A DNA stretch of 64,000 bases from Nakamurella lactea DSM 19367 (lineage in GTDB: Bacteria; Actinomycetota; Actinomycetes; Mycobacteriales; Nakamurellaceae): NCBI RefSeq assembly GCF_000426645.1, contig NZ_AUFT01000023.1:1-64000 (forward strand), given 5' to 3'. The translations under genes and the position numbers were made by a program. Positions within the stretch are counted from its first letter, which is position 1. Every line of letters begins with the position of its first letter. Below are positions 29,579-39,099 of this stretch, one piece after another. The notes beneath the pieces were generated by a model that was given only the letters and a program-made list of their open reading frames with translations, ran no database searches and had not been told where the DNA came from.

Positions 29579-32500
29579 TCAGCCCACCGGGGTGCCGTAG
29601 ACGCTCACCTCGGTCAGGTGGAAGGTGGGGTTGGCCGTGTTGCTGAAGCCGACCACCCGCACGTACCGCGCGCGGGCCTCGGTGACGGCGGTGTCTCCGG
29701 CGTCGGTCGCCGCATTCGCGTTGCTCTTGCCGCCCAGGGTGTAGAACGTGCTGCCGTCGAGGCTGCCCTCGAGCCGGTAGGTGTACGACCGGGTCCCGTC
29801 GACGTAGTTGCGCACGTTGATCCGTGAGACGTCGTTCACCGCACCGAGATCGACCTGCCACCAGGTGCTGCCGAGGCTCAGCGGGCCACCCCAGTACGGG
29901 CTGTTGGTGCGCTTGCCGTCGTTGGCGGCGGTCGCCGGGTGACCGGCCTCGGCGTCCAGGGCCGTGACCGGCTTGCCGACACTCTGCAGCTGGTCGGCCG
30001 ATCCGTCCCTGGGGGTGTCCGCCGCCGGGGTGAGGTCGGTGAACGAGGCGATCGCCTGCTGGCCGTAGTACCGATCGACCGCGGTGACGAACAGCCCGAC
30101 GTCCAGGGTGGCGGCGGCATCGGTCAGCGTCGCGGTGCCGACCACCGACCAGTTCTTGCCGTCGCTGCTGCACGACCCGATCAAGCGGTCGTCGTCCTTG
30201 CGCAGTCGCAACTGCACCACCGGCGCGAAACCGCCTGTCTCACGGTAGGTGTCGAGTCGTCCGTCACCGTCGGAGTCCCAGCTGAGCATGCAGCCGTGCC
30301 CGGGAGTGATCGCCAGATTGGCGTATCCACCTGACCGGTCGACCGACAGGTCGTTGCTGACGATCAGCCCGGAGCGGGTGTACGGCGACGGTCCGTCCTG
30401 CTGGGTCACGGTCGTTGCCACCGCCTGCCCGTCGGTCAGCGCGTCGGTGCGGTAGGCGGCCGCGAACTCGTTGGTCTGCTTCCACAGGTCGTCGCCACCG
30501 GCGGCGATCGCGATGCCACCGGCGGGCTGGGCGAAGACCGCGTCGGTCGAGGCGATCGTCTCGTAGGGTGCGCCGACCGGCCCGCCGATCAGCAACGACG
30601 TTGCGGCCGTGGCGGTATCGGTGCGTCGGCCCGACGACCAGTCCGCGGTCGCGGTGATGGCCGCGATGGCGCCGGCCGGCGCATCGGCCGGCGGACTGAC
30701 GGTCCACTCGGTGACCAGGGTGCCCGCCGCCGGGACCCGGCCCGCGGTGCTGCCCGTCGATGTCACCCGATAGCCGGCGGGTGCCTGCAGCTTGACCCGG
30801 GCACGGCCGCTCGGTTCGTTGACGTTCTTGTTGGTGAAGGTGGTGGTCACCGTGGCCGACTGCCCGGGGGAGATGCCGCGCTGCCCGGCGGCGACGGTCA
30901 GCTCCCCGGCCGGAATGCCGGCGATCTCGGTGGCCAGCGCGTAGGCCGAGCCGCGCGGATGGGACGGGAACCGGGTGTCCGCGTGGGCCCAGTTCTCGGC
31001 AACCGCCTTCCAGTCGATGACCGCCGGTGCTTTCCCGGTCCGGATCGAGGTCGAGATGCTGTCGAAGTACTGCTGCCAGCGGGATCCGTAGTAATCGCCG
31101 ACCAGGCCGTTCCATTCGCGGCGCGCATAGTCCTGCAGGTCGGAGTCGGCCGACCAGAGGGTGACCAGCGACTTGAGGTTGTACTGCAGGGTGGCATTCT
31201 CGGCCGGCGTGGCCGCCTGCCGGGCCGCTTCCTGTTGCCAGCTACCCAGCAGGAAGTTGCTGTCGGTGCCGAGCAGACGGTCCATCAGATGCAGTTGATC
31301 CATCCACTGGCCGGTGAGCCGCCGGAAGGCGGTCAGGTCGCGGTTGTCTGCGGCCTGCTTGATCTTCGGCAGCAGCAAGCGGCTGTGGTTGGCCAGCACC
31401 TGCCGGGCCACGTCGACCAGATCGTAGCGGTAGGCGTCCGAGTGCCGCAGCCGCGGGGCGACCTGCAGGAGTTCTCCCAAGGCGCTGTCAAATGTCGGAA
31501 TGTCGTACTGCAGCGGGGTTCCGGTGTTGCCGAGGCCGGGCTGGTCGTCGAACAGACCGGTCACGTGCCGGGTGTCCTTGCCGGCCGGCCAGCTGTAGGC
31601 GGTGTCGGCGATCGTCCGCCAGGCGGCGCTCGCGTGCGGGTCCACCGCGCCGTAGCGGGCGGTGGCGTAGTCGTCGAACCAGTTGTGCAGGTCGACCGGG
31701 GCGTCCTCCCAGGGCAGGTCGGTGAAGAAGGCGACGGCCGCCGGATTGTTGTCGATTGCTTCCGGCATCAGCGCGATGCCGTTCATCGCGGTGCCGGGCT
31801 TGCTCAGCATGGCGTGGAACTTCTCGTTCCAGACCGTCAGCCCGGCTCCGATGTTGACGTGACCGCCAAAGTTCCAGATGGTGCCGAATGCCCAAGGGGT
31901 GCCGAAGAAGTCGGCGTCCCGGTCGGTGATGTTGGGCTGTTCGGTGATGCCGTCGACGATGAACATCTTCGACCGGTCGATCGCCTGCAGGGTGGCCGGC
32001 AGCGGGTTCTTCTGCCAGCCGAGGATGGTCCAGATCGCGCCCGGGTGTGCGGTCTCCAGCGCCCGCTGGACTGCCCGGGACGCGTCGGGAACGTCGACGT
32101 CACCGGCCTTGCCGCCCTCGTGCAGCAGGTCCATCTTGTACATCGTGCTCGGGCCGAACAGCTCGGTCTGTTCACGGTAGAAGGTGGCGGCGACCTGGGC
32201 GAACAGCGGATCGGTCGGATCGAGCCAGTCCGGGCGCTCGAGCTGGTTCCAGGTGCCCTGTACAACGGTGTGTGCTCCGGGGTTGCGCACCTCGAAGTCG
32301 GTGGGCACGGTGCCGAAGTAGCCGGGCAGCACCGGCGTCATCCCCAGACTGCGCAGTCGGTCGGTGATCTGCCGGCCGAGTTGGATGCGTTGGTCGATCA
32401 GCTGCTGCGAGATGGGGCCGTCGGTGCAGCACATGTTCTGCAGCAGCCACCAGGCCTGGTGCCCGGGCTGCGGTATCCAGTTCCGCATGTCCTGGGCGGA

Positions 32501-33151
32501 GTAGCCGAAGTGTTGGAACGTCTGCTGGTAGACGGCGTCCTGGCCCTCGTAGACCAGCACCTCGTTGATGCCGTGGAGCGCCAGCACATCGATCCGGTGC
32601 TGCCAGGAGTCCCAGCTGAGGTACGGACCGGCGTAACCCTCGTTGGTGTCGTTGAGCGCGAACCGGTTGTCGACCGAGGAGTTCTTCTCGATCGGGCTGC
32701 CCGGCAGCGGTAGCTGCTGGGGCAGGTCGAGCTGCGAGCCGTTGATCGAGACGTCGGCGTGCGCGACGGTGCGCAGGTAGTACCCGAACCCGGTCAGCTG
32801 TACGGCCGGCGAGGTGCCCTCGATGACGAGTCGTCCCTGGTCGGCGTAGACCCGGAAGTGGTCGGGGCCAGCACCTTTGGCCACCGCACGCAGGCTGACC
32901 TGCGATGCCCGATGCCTGCCGATCAGCCGGTTCACCGCGTCGGCGGCGGGCCGGCTGTCAAACGGTGCTGCTGGTGACGTCGTGGTCGGTGCCGTAGAGG
33001 TCGCGGCGGTCAGCGACGGATCCGGCCCGGTGGCCGCGGCGGCTGCCGGTGCGGTGACCAGGCCGAGCACCACCGCGGCGGCGACTCCCACCCCGAGCAG
33101 CCGACGGATTCCTCGACGGTGACCGAGCAGGTTTGCGATGTTGGCCGGCAT
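29579..33151 (-). CDS. secreted alpha-N-acetylglucosaminidase (GH89) with accessory domains
   Basis: 1190 residues from the ATG at 33151, which has GGAGG eight bases upstream; a nearer-upstream ATG would include that site in the coding sequence. A Sec signal ends near residue 45. The NAGLU (GH89) region, about 65-730, has the acid/base Glu345 in MYKMDLLHEGGKAGD and the likely nucleophile Glu404 in FIVDGITEQ, plus LTGFGYYLRTVAHADV. Then come a NEW3-like domain (about 765-860), a domain of about 170 residues, and a C-terminal F5/8-type (CBM32) discoidin domain. It removes terminal alpha-GlcNAc from glycans outside the cell. A good primary-sigma promoter lies upstream. Confidence 0.93.
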   Translation of the reverse strand: MPANIANLLGHRRGIRRLLGVGVAAAVVLGLVTAPAAAAATGPDPSLTAATSTAPTTTSPAAPFDSRPAADAVNRLIGRHRASQVSLRAVAKGAGPDHFRVYADQGRLVIEGTSPAVQLTGFGYYLRTVAHADVSINGSQLDLPQQLPLPGSPIEKNSSVDNRFALNDTNEGYAGPYLSWDSWQHRIDVLALHGINEVLVYEGQDAVYQQTFQHFGYSAQDMRNWIPQPGHQAWWLLQNMCCTDGPISQQLIDQRIQLGRQITDRLRSLGMTPVLPGYFGTVPTDFEVRNPGAHTVVQGTWNQLERPDWLDPTDPLFAQVAATFYREQTELFGPSTMYKMDLLHEGGKAGDVDVPDASRAVQRALETAHPGAIWTILGWQKNPLPATLQAIDRSKMFIVDGITEQPNITDRDADFFGTPWAFGTIWNFGGHVNIGAGLTVWNEKFHAMLSKPGTAMNGIALMPEAIDNNPAAVAFFTDLPWEDAPVDLHNWFDDYATARYGAVDPHASAAWRTIADTAYSWPAGKDTRHVTGLFDDQPGLGNTGTPLQYDIPTFDSALGELLQVAPRLRHSDAYRYDLVDVARQVLANHSRLLLPKIKQAADNRDLTAFRRLTGQWMDQLHLMDRLLGTDSNFLLGSWQQEAARQAATPAENATLQYNLKSLVTLWSADSDLQDYARREWNGLVGDYYGSRWQQYFDSISTSIRTGKAPAVIDWKAVAENWAHADTRFPSHPRGSAYALATEIAGIPAGELTVAAGQRGISPGQSATVTTTFTNKNVNEPSGRARVKLQAPAGYRVTSTGSTAGRVPAAGTLVTEWTVSPPADAPAGAIAAITATADWSSGRRTDTATAATSLLIGGPVGAPYETIASTDAVFAQPAGGIAIAAGGDDLWKQTNEFAAAYRTDALTDGQAVATTVTQQDGPSPYTRSGLIVSNDLSVDRSGGYANLAITPGHGCMLSWDSDGDGRLDTYRETGGFAPVVQLRLRKDDDRLIGSCSSDGKNWSVVGTATLTDAAATLDVGLFVTAVDRYYGQQAIASFTDLTPAADTPRDGSADQLQSVGKPVTALDAEAGHPATAANDGKRTNSPYWGGPLSLGSTWWQVDLGAVNDVSRINVRNYVDGTRSYTYRLEGSLDGSTFYTLGGKSNANAATDAGDTAVTEARARYVRVVGFSNTANPTFHLTEVSVYGTPVG

Positions 33152-33179
33152 GGTTGCGCCCTCCACGTTGTCACAGTTA

Positions 33180-33236
33180 TTCGTAAGAACCTTTCGTAAT
33201 CAGGTCAGAACTACACGCTGCTCACCGGGCGGTCAA
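33180..33236 (-). promoter_or_regulatory. promoter of the GH89 gene with paired TTCGTAA elements
   Basis: On the minus strand TTGACC (33231-33236) and TAGTTC (33208-33213) are 17 bases apart, a good sigma-A-like promoter about 57 bases before the start codon. Downstream of the -10 box, around the predicted start of transcription, TTCGTAA occurs twice in the same orientation (33180-33186 and 33193-33199), 13 bases apart, a plausible regulator site. Its protein partner is unknown. Confidence 0.55.
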
Positions 33237-33299
33237 GAGCCGGTCGGTGGAACTTGGAGAATGCGGGGTGACCGGGCGTGAACGATCCTGGTCAGCCGT

Positions 33300-33420
33300 C
33301 CCGCACCCCCCGTAGGCGTAGCGGGGTTGTCCCGCACCCCCGTGGGCGTAGCGGGGTTGTCCCGCACCCCCGTGGGCGTAGCGGGGTTGTCCCGCACCCC
33401 CGTGGGCGTAGCGGGGTTGT
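33300..33420. repeat. tandem 30-bp repeat, REP-like
   Basis: Four units: a 31-base variant (33300-33330) followed by three identical 30-base units (33331-33360, 33361-33390, 33391-33420). Each contains GCGTAGCGGGGTTGTCCCGC, in which GCGGG and CCCGC can pair. The same core recurs at 38789-38850 and, degenerate, near 41472. There is no spacer between units, so it is not a CRISPR array. The rest of this gap, to 33594, shows nothing recognisable. Confidence 0.88.
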
Positions 33421-33594
33421 CCCGTACGTCCAGGTCGCGCGGATGACGCGGATGACGGAGATGACACGGACTCGGCCGGTACCGGACCTGGCTGCGGTCA
33501 CCGGCTCTGCTCCTGCCTGGCGGAAACCGCCGGTGGCCTGTTCTCGCGTCAGACCCTCGTGCAGGTGTGGGACGAGTGATCTCGGCGCCGCCGG

Positions 33595-34014
33595 TTACGA
33601 CCTGGCGGCCCGGCCCGGCTCGAGCCGCGCTTCGTCGCGGGTCGGCTGGAACAACTCCACCAGGTTGCCCGACGGGTCCTGGACCAGGATCTGCCGCCCG
33701 CCGATGCCCTCCACCACCTCGTTGCGGAATGCCGCCCCGGCCGTGCGCAGGGCAGAGACGGTGGCCTCGAGGTCGTCGACTTCGAGCATCAGTCGGTTCC
33801 AGCCGCCGGGCTTGGGCACGGTGCCGTCCGGCATCGACTGGCCGCCGCCGCCCTGTCCGCTCGGCGCGCTCAGCACCAGCCGCAGTTCGCCCCTGCTGAG
33901 CATGGCGAAGGACGGGGCCGGATGCATCACCTCGGTGAAGCCCAGCTGGTCGCAGTAGAACCGCAACGCGGTAGCCACGTTGTCGACGATGTACCGGACA
34001 CTGACCGAGGCCAC
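33595..34014 (-). CDS. VOC family protein
   Basis: 139 residues. Two half-domains of the vicinal-oxygen-chelate fold: VRYIVDNVATALRFYCDQLG and SFAMLSRGELRLVLSAP in the first, then NRLMLEVDDLEATVSALRTA and ILVQDPSGNLVELFQP in the second, where the final Glu is a usual metal ligand. It is of the type found in glyoxalase/bleomycin-resistance and dioxygenase-like proteins; ligand unknown. It stands alone, divergent from the GH92 gene. Confidence 0.85.
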   Translation of the reverse strand: MASVSVRYIVDNVATALRFYCDQLGFTEVMHPAPSFAMLSRGELRLVLSAPSGQGGGGQSMPDGTVPKPGGWNRLMLEVDDLEATVSALRTAGAAFRNEVVEGIGGRQILVQDPSGNLVELFQPTRDEARLEPGRAARS

Positions 34015-34050
34015 CGGTCCAGATTAGCGCCGCCGTGACGGTGAGAGGGT

Positions 34051-34079
34051 TTGACGCACATCCGGCGAGTGCGTACATT
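34051..34079 (+). promoter_or_regulatory. primary-sigma promoter of the GH92 gene (leaderless)
   Basis: TTGACG (34051-34056) and TACATT (34074-34079) are 17 bases apart. The -10 box ends seven bases before the ATG at 34087, so transcription should begin at or next to the start codon. No Shine-Dalgarno is present between them, in line with a leaderless message. Confidence 0.65.
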
Positions 34080-34086
34080 TCCTGCC

Positions 34087-37000
34087 ATGACAACGTTGTC
34101 GGACGCGAGGTCCGCCTTGAGGTTACGCCGATCTGCTCGCAGTCCGCACTCGCGACGTGCTGCGGTGCCTGCGGTGCTCGCGCTGCTGGCGTCCGTCATC
34201 CTGGCGCCGCTGGCCGGCCCGGTGAGTACCGCACAGGCGGCGACCGGCACAACCAACCCGTCCGACGCCGACTACGCGCAGTACGTCAACCCGTTCATCG
34301 GGACGCAGGGCGACCACGGACAGGACGGGCCGGGCGCCTTCGCGCCATACGGGCTCGCCACCGTCACCCCGACCACGACGTCCGGGAACCATGTCGGCTA
34401 CGAGTACACCGCGGGCACACTGCTGGGCTTCACCAACGTCGCCCTCGACGGCGTCGGCGGTGGCGGCGGAGCCGGCGACGTCCTGGTCGTACCGACCTAT
34501 CAGAGTTACACGTCGCGTCCCTCGACCAGCAGCTACGGCAAGTCGATCCGGAGCAGCGATGGCGTCAAGGACGAGAAGGCGACGGCCGGCTACTACCAGG
34601 TCGGTCTGGACGAGTCCGGCAAGGACATCGACGCCCAGGTGACCGCCGCGACGCGGACCGGCGTCCACGACTACGCCTTCGGCTCCGCGGGCAACGCGTC
34701 GCTCGTCGTCGATCTCCAGCACACCGGAAACGGGCGTAAGGCAACCGATCTGAAGATCGGCACCAGCCCGGACGGCAACACAACGATCTCGGGGTCGTTC
34801 ACCGGCTTCTTCTACAACTCGGCCTACCGGCTGTTCTATTACGCGGAGACGACGGTCCCGACCTCTTCCGTCCAGACCTGGGGTACCGCCGGACTCAGCT
34901 CCACCGCGACCACTCAGGACGGCACGGACATCGGAGCGATCCTCAACTTCGATGCCGCGGCGGGGGAGCACGTCGGCCTGCGGGTGACCCTCTCGCCGAT
35001 CAGCGCCGAGCAAGCGCAGCGCGACGCCGCCGTCGAGGTCGGCGGCAAGACGTTCGAGCAGATCCGCACCGCTACCAAGGCCGAGTGGAACGCCCGCCTG
35101 GGCAAGGTCGACGTCGACGCGACCACCACCAACGACCCGACCGGCGACCTGAAAACCGAGTTCTACACGCATCTTTACCGGCTCGCCGACTCCCCGATGA
35201 ACGCCACCTCGACCGACGGGACCTACCGCGGGGCCGACGGCGTGATCTACCCGGCGGACGGCTACACGCACTACGACTCGTGGTCGCTGTGGGACGACTT
35301 CCACAAGTACGCGGCCGTCGCCTCGGTCTATCCCGACGTCTACCGCGACGTCGTCCAGTCGCTGGTCGACCTCTACGCCGAAGTGACCACGAGCGGCAAG
35401 GGGTCCGTCAAGGCACTGCTGCAGTCCGTCCCGACGGTGCGCTGGGAGCGCGCCCCGGTGGTGGTGGCCGACGCGATCTCCAAGGGCGTCCAGCTGCAGG
35501 GCCTCGAGCAGGCGTACCCCGCACTCGTTGCGCAGACCGGGAATTCGGCGAGTCTGACGAACCTCGACTCCGTCAACGGCGGTGTCCTCGGCTACTCGTA
35601 TGACGCGTACGGCCTGTCGGTGATCGCCGATGCGATCGGCAAGACGTCCGAGGCGGAGCAGTACCGTGCCGAGGGTGCGCGCTGGGCCAAGGCGTTCGAC
35701 TCAGACGCCCTGCGGAACGACAGTCACGCGAAAGCGGCGACCGGCGTCGCCGCCGGGGTTGACCAGGTCGGTCTGATGATGCCGCGTTCCAGCAACAGCG
35801 ACACGGCCGGCTTCACCGTGAAGGACCCGGAGAGCTATTCGGGCAGCGGCCTCTACCAGGGCACGCTCTGGCAGTACAACTGGTACGACGCCCAGGATCT
35901 CGGCGGCATGGTCGAGATGATGGGCGGCAAGGACGACGCCGCGAAGGCGGTGAACTTCTTCTTCGGCAACCAGGCACCGGACGACTGCTCGCGCAACCTT
36001 CACCTGTTCGCGAACGAGATCTCGGTGCACGCGCCATTCCTGTTCAACTACGTCGGGCAGCCCTCGCGTACGCAGGACTGGACCTACCGGGCGGTCACCG
36101 AACCGGTCTGCGTGCGCTACAAGGCCGACGGCAACGGGGAGACCACCCCTGGCAAGCGGATGGTCTTCCAGAACTCGCCCGACGGCATGCTCCAGACGAT
36201 GGACAACGACGCCGGCACGATGTCCGGGTACTTCGTGTCCAGCGCGATCGGCCTCTATCCGGTGATGGCCGGCGGCGACTCCTTCCAGATCAGCACGCCG
36301 ATCTTCGACCGGACGACGATCCACTACCCCGGCGGCAAGGACCTCGCCATCGAGGCGCCCGGCGTCAGCACAGCGAACCACTACATCCAGCGCGCGACGT
36401 TCAACGGTCGGGCGCTGAACCGGACCTGGCTGACCGCCGCCGAGATGAACGCCGGCGGCGTGCTGCACTTCACCATGGGCCCGAGCCCTTCTTCCTGGGG
36501 CGCAGACGGTCTCGCGTCAGACTCGTTGAACGACCACGTCAGCAGCGCCCTGTACTACCCGTCGGACACCGTCGCTACGGCGACGCAGGTATTCACCGAG
36601 TCGGACGCGAACGACGGAACGATCGGCAACCCGATCCCGGTGCAGGTCAGCGGAACGACGTTCGTCGGCGCGGTCGGCGCCGACCTGACCTCTCAGGTCG
36701 TGGCCACCGGCGTGCCCAAGGGGCTGACGCTGACGGCGACCAAGACCGGGCCGAGCACGATGGACCTGACCCTCGCCGGGCGGGCGGATCATCAGCTGGT
36801 CGACGACTCGACCGACAACCTCGCCGTGACGCTGGCCGCCGGTGCCTTCGCCGGCACCCCGCCGAGTGACGCCGACCGGGCGGTGCTGCTCAAGGTCCGC
36901 TTCGCCGGCTTTCGCGTCACGCCGAGCGCAACCACCCTCGCCGTGGGTGCGAATGGGTTGGTGCACACCAGCATCGATCTGAAGCTGAGCGGCGGCGTGA

Positions 37001-38787
37001 CGTTCGCCGGCAAGCAGCACGGGACCCTCCCGAATGCGATCACGTTCCCCGGCCTCGATCCCGGCATCAACGTCCGCGTCACCAAGACCGGTGCCAGCAC
37101 CGCCACCGTCACCTTCGTCGGCAGGCTGCGAACCCCGTCGAACTCCAGCCCGCACTTCACCATGCTGCTCGCCGACACCGCGCTCAGCGGCGCCACCGCG
37201 GCCCAGCTGACCGGTGCCGGAACGACGGCGCTCGACCCGTTCACCCTCGCAGTCCCGAGCACCACGCGCGCCGACCTGCAGGCACTGTTCGACGACGCGC
37301 GGCTGGTGACCGCCGACAGCTACTCGGCCGGCTCGTTCGCTACGTTCGAGTCCGCGGTCGCCGGCGCCAAGGCGGCGCTGGACGACAAGGCATCGTCGGA
37401 GTACGACCTCTCAGCCGCGCTCGCCGTCCTGCGGGCCGCCGTCGGCGGCCTGCAGATCGGCGGGGACAGTTACCGATTGCTGCAGGCCGAGAGCAACGAC
37501 CTGTGGTCCGGTGGGACGCTGAAGACGGAAAGTGGCGGCAGTGGAACCGATGTCGGCGGTGTCGCGCCGGGGTCGTGGCTCGCGTTCCGCGGGCTCGACT
37601 TCTCCGCTTCCCCGCTCCAGTCGGTGGTGATCGACTACTCGCACAACCCCGGGACCGCGTCGGCGAACTCCGCCGTGGAGATCCACACCGGATCGGCGAC
37701 GGGCCCGCTGGTCACCACGATCGCGCTGCCCACCACGAACGGTTGGGCGAACTACACCGCGCTCGAGCACACCTTCACCTCGGACGAGGCAGCCAGGCTC
37801 GGCGGCGTCAACGACGTCTACTTCGTCTTCACCGGTGACCTGGCCGGTGGCAAGAGTTGGATCGCGAACCTCGACTGGTTCCAGTTCCGGGCCGCCGCGG
37901 ACACCACCGAGACTGCGAAAGCCGTTCAGTTCGAGTCGATCCGCAGCGGCTACGGCATGCTGAATGCCGCCGACTCCGGACTCGTCTCCGGTGTCGACTA
38001 CTCGGGTGCCGACCTCAAGACCGAGGCCGGGAGCGTCGGTGGCCAGCTGGCCGGCACCAAGAACGGACAGTGGGTCCGGTACTCCGGCGTCGACCTGGGG
38101 TCGCATCACGCCACCACGCTCAGCGTGCGCTACGACGCGCCGACCAGCAGGGTGGCCGACGCCAAGCTCGCGGTCTACGTCGACTCGATGACGGGCGACC
38201 CCTTCGTCACCGTCGACCTCCCGGCCACCGGCTCGGGGTGGGGCACCTACGGCACGGCGACCGTGACGCTCCCGGCGGAGCTCACCGGGAACCACGCTAT
38301 CTACTTCGCGTTGCAGAGCACGCCGACGGCAAGCCAGCCGTACGTCGGCAACCTCGACTGGTTCGCGCTGGGCTACGCAGTCGACAAGACGGCGCTGCAC
38401 GCGGCGATCACGAAGTACACGGGTCTCGCCGCCGACGGCAGCCGTTATCTCGCAACGGATTTCGGTGTCTTCACCCGGGCTTTCGAGGCAGCTCAGGCGG
38501 TCGCTGCTGATCCGGCCGCCACTGCGGATCAGGTCAAGGAGGCCCTGCGAGTGCTGCGGGCGTCGGCAGACCAGCTGCAGTGGAAGGTGATCAAGCAGCT
38601 GGCCGACTGGCTGCCGACGGCGCAGGCCGTCCAGCAGGGCGACGTCACCCCGAAGTCCTGGGTGAGGCTGCAGGCCGCGGTCTCCGCAGCCGAGGCGCTC
38701 GACGCAGCGACGAGCAGCTACCACGACTACTCGGCCGCCCTGTCCGACCTGATCTGGGCCTACCAGCATCTGGTCCTGCGCAGGTAG
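34087..38787 (+). CDS. secreted multidomain alpha-mannosidase (GH92)
   Basis: About 1566 residues with a signal peptide (AAVPAVLALLASVILAPLAG, cleaved near residue 55). The GH92 catalytic region spans about 65-820: DYAQYVNPFIGTQGDHG at its start, THYDSWSLWDDFHKYAAV in the middle and the Ca-binding/catalytic Asp block MDNDAGTMSGYFVSSAIG near residue 706. C-terminal modules are an Ig-like region, a FIVAR-type helical domain (about 1060-1120), two CBM6-like domains (about 1130-1275 and 1277-1435) and two more FIVAR-like domains. GH92 enzymes cleave alpha-1,2/1,3-linked mannose from N-glycans or yeast mannan. Codon choice looks slightly different from nearby genes, compatible with acquisition. 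Confidence 0.93.
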   Translation: MTTLSDARSALRLRRSARSPHSRRAAVPAVLALLASVILAPLAGPVSTAQAATGTTNPSDADYAQYVNPFIGTQGDHGQDGPGAFAPYGLATVTPTTTSGNHVGYEYTAGTLLGFTNVALDGVGGGGGAGDVLVVPTYQSYTSRPSTSSYGKSIRSSDGVKDEKATAGYYQVGLDESGKDIDAQVTAATRTGVHDYAFGSAGNASLVVDLQHTGNGRKATDLKIGTSPDGNTTISGSFTGFFYNSAYRLFYYAETTVPTSSVQTWGTAGLSSTATTQDGTDIGAILNFDAAAGEHVGLRVTLSPISAEQAQRDAAVEVGGKTFEQIRTATKAEWNARLGKVDVDATTTNDPTGDLKTEFYTHLYRLADSPMNATSTDGTYRGADGVIYPADGYTHYDSWSLWDDFHKYAAVASVYPDVYRDVVQSLVDLYAEVTTSGKGSVKALLQSVPTVRWERAPVVVADAISKGVQLQGLEQAYPALVAQTGNSASLTNLDSVNGGVLGYSYDAYGLSVIADAIGKTSEAEQYRAEGARWAKAFDSDALRNDSHAKAATGVAAGVDQVGLMMPRSSNSDTAGFTVKDPESYSGSGLYQGTLWQYNWYDAQDLGGMVEMMGGKDDAAKAVNFFFGNQAPDDCSRNLHLFANEISVHAPFLFNYVGQPSRTQDWTYRAVTEPVCVRYKADGNGETTPGKRMVFQNSPDGMLQTMDNDAGTMSGYFVSSAIGLYPVMAGGDSFQISTPIFDRTTIHYPGGKDLAIEAPGVSTANHYIQRATFNGRALNRTWLTAAEMNAGGVLHFTMGPSPSSWGADGLASDSLNDHVSSALYYPSDTVATATQVFTESDANDGTIGNPIPVQVSGTTFVGAVGADLTSQVVATGVPKGLTLTATKTGPSTMDLTLAGRADHQLVDDSTDNLAVTLAAGAFAGTPPSDADRAVLLKVRFAGFRVTPSATTLAVGANGLVHTSIDLKLSGGVTFAGKQHGTLPNAITFPGLDPGINVRVTKTGASTATVTFVGRLRTPSNSSPHFTMLLADTALSGATAAQLTGAGTTALDPFTLAVPSTTRADLQALFDDARLVTADSYSAGSFATFESAVAGAKAALDDKASSEYDLSAALAVLRAAVGGLQIGGDSYRLLQAESNDLWSGGTLKTESGGSGTDVGGVAPGSWLAFRGLDFSASPLQSVVIDYSHNPGTASANSAVEIHTGSATGPLVTTIALPTTNGWANYTALEHTFTSDEAARLGGVNDVYFVFTGDLAGGKSWIANLDWFQFRAAADTTETAKAVQFESIRSGYGMLNAADSGLVSGVDYSGADLKTEAGSVGGQLAGTKNGQWVRYSGVDLGSHHATTLSVRYDAPTSRVADAKLAVYVDSMTGDPFVTVDLPATGSGWGTYGTATVTLPAELTGNHAIYFALQSTPTASQPYVGNLDWFALGYAVDKTALHAAITKYTGLAADGSRYLATDFGVFTRAFEAAQAVAADPAATADQVKEALRVLRASADQLQWKVIKQLADWLPTAQAVQQGDVTPKSWVRLQAAVSAAEALDAATSSYHDYSAALSDLIWAYQHLVLRR

Positions 38788-38788
38788 C

Positions 38789-38850
38789 CGTAGCGGGGTT
38801 GTCCCGCATGCGTAGCGGGGTTGTCCCGCATGCGTAGTGGGCTTGTCCTG
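38789..38850. repeat. tandem 22-bp repeat with the REP-like core
   Basis: Two full copies of a 22-base unit, 38789-38810 and 38811-38832, and a decayed third (38833-38850), each built on GTAGCGGGGTTGTCCCGC. It begins one base after the GH92 stop codon. The hairpin arms GCGGG/CCCGC could act as a weak transcript end. The gap to the metalloprotease otherwise holds only a VapC remnant. Confidence 0.82.
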
Positions 38851-38899
38851 GATCGGCCAGGCAGCGGGGCTCTTGCGCACTCTTGGCGCGGCCGATCTC

Positions 38900-39099
38900 A
38901 AACCCCCGCCGAACTGGAATCCGCGCCGACGATGTGTGTGCCGAGTACGCGACTCGGATCGGGGAGACGTGCCGACGGCGCCCTCATCGCTGCCATCGCA
39001 CAAGCGGCCGAGGTGACCGTGGCGACGCGGAACATCAAACACTTTGAACCACCGGGCGTCCCATGCTTCGACCCGTGGGCGTCCTCGAGTCTGCGTTAG
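38900..39099 (+). pseudogene. remnant of a VapC-type PIN-domain toxin
   Basis: The end of this stretch encodes RADGALIAAIAQAAEVTVAT and NIKHFEPPGVPCFDPWAS, the typical C terminus of VapC toxins (catalytic Asp and TRN-KHF block). The preceding part, GIRADDVCAEYATRIGET, continues in another frame, so there is a frameshift near 38968. The N-terminal half of the PIN domain and any start codon or antitoxin are missing. It is flanked by REP-like repeats and overlaps the end of the metalloprotease gene by four bases. Not expected to be functional. Confidence 0.68.

Noticed and set aside
30959-32713. 584-codon plus-strand reading frame inside the GH89 gene
   Set aside because: The minus strand carries an intact GH89 protein with both catalytic Glu residues; the plus-strand frame has no motif.
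33300-33420. CRISPR array
   Set aside because: The 30-base units follow one another without spacers and no cas gene is present.
33278-33958. Plus-strand frame across the 30-bp repeats and the VOC gene
   Set aside because: The repeats give a repetitive protein, and the VOC protein on the minus strand has full family motifs.
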